DNA of 64,000 nt from positions 150,611 through 214,610 of the forward strand of contig JAUJYZ010000103.1 in the NCBI GenBank assembly GCA_033675265.1. Direction: 5' to 3'. Shown here in pieces: positions 62,696 to 64,000 of the stretch. Within the stretch, counting starts at the first letter, position 1. Each line of letters begins with the position of its first letter. The notes under the pieces are model-generated. The model searched no databases. It saw only the letters and a list, made by a program, of their open reading frames with translations, and had not been told where the DNA came from. A program made the translations under genes and the position numbers. The stretch comes from Actinostola sp. cb2023. Its lineage: Eukaryota; Cnidaria; Anthozoa; Actiniaria; Actinostolidae.

Positions 62696-63660
62696 TACTC
62701 GGGCCCTTAGTTATAAAATGGGCCTTCTTTTTTTTGTTTTTGTTTTGTTTTGTTTGGTCACAGAATGAAGAAAGAATGCGAAGTATTTGATCGTATCGAG
62801 TTTCAAGATTACTCAGCAGATAAGGGAAAACAAACGACACACAGGACTCAAGTAGATTTGAATCTTAGTTTTGAAAGCAGCTGTAGATCTTCAAGCTATT
62901 AAAGGTCAGGATTCTAGTTCATCGTTCAACGACTAGAAGTGGCAGAAGGACTAGAAGCTCGTGCTGGATCGAGAGAGAGAAAGTCATCTTGTGCAGTGAG
63001 AGAAATGACGCAAGCCATCCAAACGCATACGCGTACTACATACCAGATACGCATACTCTAAATCTTCCTTGAGCGTTTTCGAAAGGGCTGTTCTACGACG
63101 TCGTTCCACGAACTCGAACTCATCAAAAAATGAACTGAAAAGCAAATGAAATTAACTCAAAAAACTATCATGGCCTCGCTATGTCATGTTTGTTGCTAAT
63201 TGTAATAGTACGTGTACAGTTATGTCCTTGAGTATTTATAATTAAACTCACGACCAGCAATGTAACTACATCTATTGACAGAAAGCTAAATGTACAGTAG
63301 TCATGCAAACAGTCGAGCCAGTCGAAACTGAAAAGCAAATGAAATGAACTCAAAAACTATCATGACCTCGCTATGCCATGTTTGTTGCTAATTGTAATAG
63401 TACGTGTACAGTTATGTCCTCGAGCATTTATAATTAAACTCACGACCAGCGATGTAACTACATGTACATGTACATCTATTGACAGAAAGCTATATGTACA
63501 GAAGTCATGCAAACAGTCGAGTTATTTTCAGTAACTCATGATGGATGTTTATTCTATTCTACGTTTGAAAAATTCAGAAGGAAAAGGAATCGTAAAAATC
63601 GTACTTCAAAACTTCATCAAAGCAAAGGCGAGCATGGTCACTGTACGAAAATCGGGATCG
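62696..63660 (+). mobile_element. Helentron-like element, 5' end and interior, no 3' end found
   Basis: Begins TTACTCGGGCCCTTAGTTATAAAAT (hairpin partly lost) and runs through the family interior (TTTGATCGTATCGAGTTTCA; GTCCTTGAGTATTTATAATT), the latter present twice (about 63,170-63,320 and 63,360-63,520). No GCCCGAGT/ACGCTCA 3' structure appears before the window end. 63,661-64,000 shows nothing recognisable. Confidence 0.5.
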
Positions 63661-64000
63661 CGTACAAATTAAAGTAGTTTTAACTCAGACAAACAAACCA
63701 AATTTTTCATATCCTTCATGCAGAATCGTGTGATGAAAATTAACCAATCAGCGTGCGAGAAATAGCTACTAATGTTGCCATAAGCCGATAAGGTTGAATT
63801 GATTCCCTTATTCTTTTGTGTGGTCAGTCGCCTTTTAAAATTGTTTGACCATGTCATTTTGTTCATTGTTTGGGGTATATTTACTGACCATATAATTAAA
63901 AAGTGAAAATTGAAGGATACAGAACAAGTCATTTTGAACTTATAGCCACAGTAGGGAATGGGCAAGATGTTGAACCAAATGCCTATCAGCTACATGTACT

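Overview
The window is eukaryotic, repeat-dense, AT-rich animal DNA with no bacterial features. The best guess is a marine invertebrate, most likely a cnidarian such as a coral or anemone. The reasons are a polinton gene set of the kind recalled from cnidarian genomes, frequent TACATGTA motifs, GT-AG splice signals and many fold-back elements. This taxonomic call is inference; no search was run.

Layout. 1-1 kb: a discoidin (F5/8 type C) exon on the minus strand. 1.57-4.58 kb: a pogo/Tc1-like element with TIRs and a TA duplication, carrying two nested elements and a small Crypton-like ORF. 7.4-8.5 kb: a decayed Mutator-like transposase. 9.9-12.2 kb: a 2.3 kb, almost fully palindromic element with a TA duplication. 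12.9-15.1 kb: a broken C2H2 zinc-finger gene; a better preserved paralogue is at 54.5-56.4 kb and a third copy of its first exon at 22.5-22.9 kb. 15.3-16.1 kb: a 22-bp minisatellite. 16.3-21.9 kb: roughly 90 copies of a 58-bp minisatellite, whose nearly unexpanded paralogue is at 61.9-62.4 kb. 24-29 kb: fold-back elements and elements ending in G/C homopolymers.

29,644-43,554 is a full-length Maverick/Polinton (adintovirus-like element) with ~304-bp non-coding TIRs and a flanking CCTCG (or TCCTCG) duplication. It encodes a protein-primed family B DNA polymerase (split by a frameshift), a retroviral-type integrase, a major capsid protein (broken by four frame disruptions), an A32/FtsK-type packaging ATPase, a minor capsid/penton protein, several small membrane proteins, a 513-residue protein of unknown role and a TIR-proximal gene. 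Almost every ORF starts a few bases after a TATATA-type element, so the cassette reads as a compact virus-like genome. It replicates by PolB, integrates by the integrase and packages by the ATPase and capsid proteins; the capsid protein disruptions make this copy unlikely to form particles alone. No adenovirus-type maturation protease was found.

43.9-50.2 kb, with related pieces at 24.2, 52.2 and 62.7 kb, is a swarm of elements with an unusual shared end structure: a 5' terminal hairpin beginning ACTCGGGC or AGTCGGGC, a subterminal inverted copy (GCCCGAGT or GCCCGACT) near the 3' end, then a 15-bp hairpin and a CTTG or CTAG terminus. Three complete copies sit between two T residues with no duplication. 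This matches what is recalled of Helentrons and their non-autonomous HINE relatives. The largest copy carries a decayed gene with a 2A-like DVEKNPGP motif. 51-64 kb holds more MITEs, a tRNA-derived SINE, the second zinc-finger locus, a 3.76 kb TIR element inserted into a minisatellite, and the end of the window.
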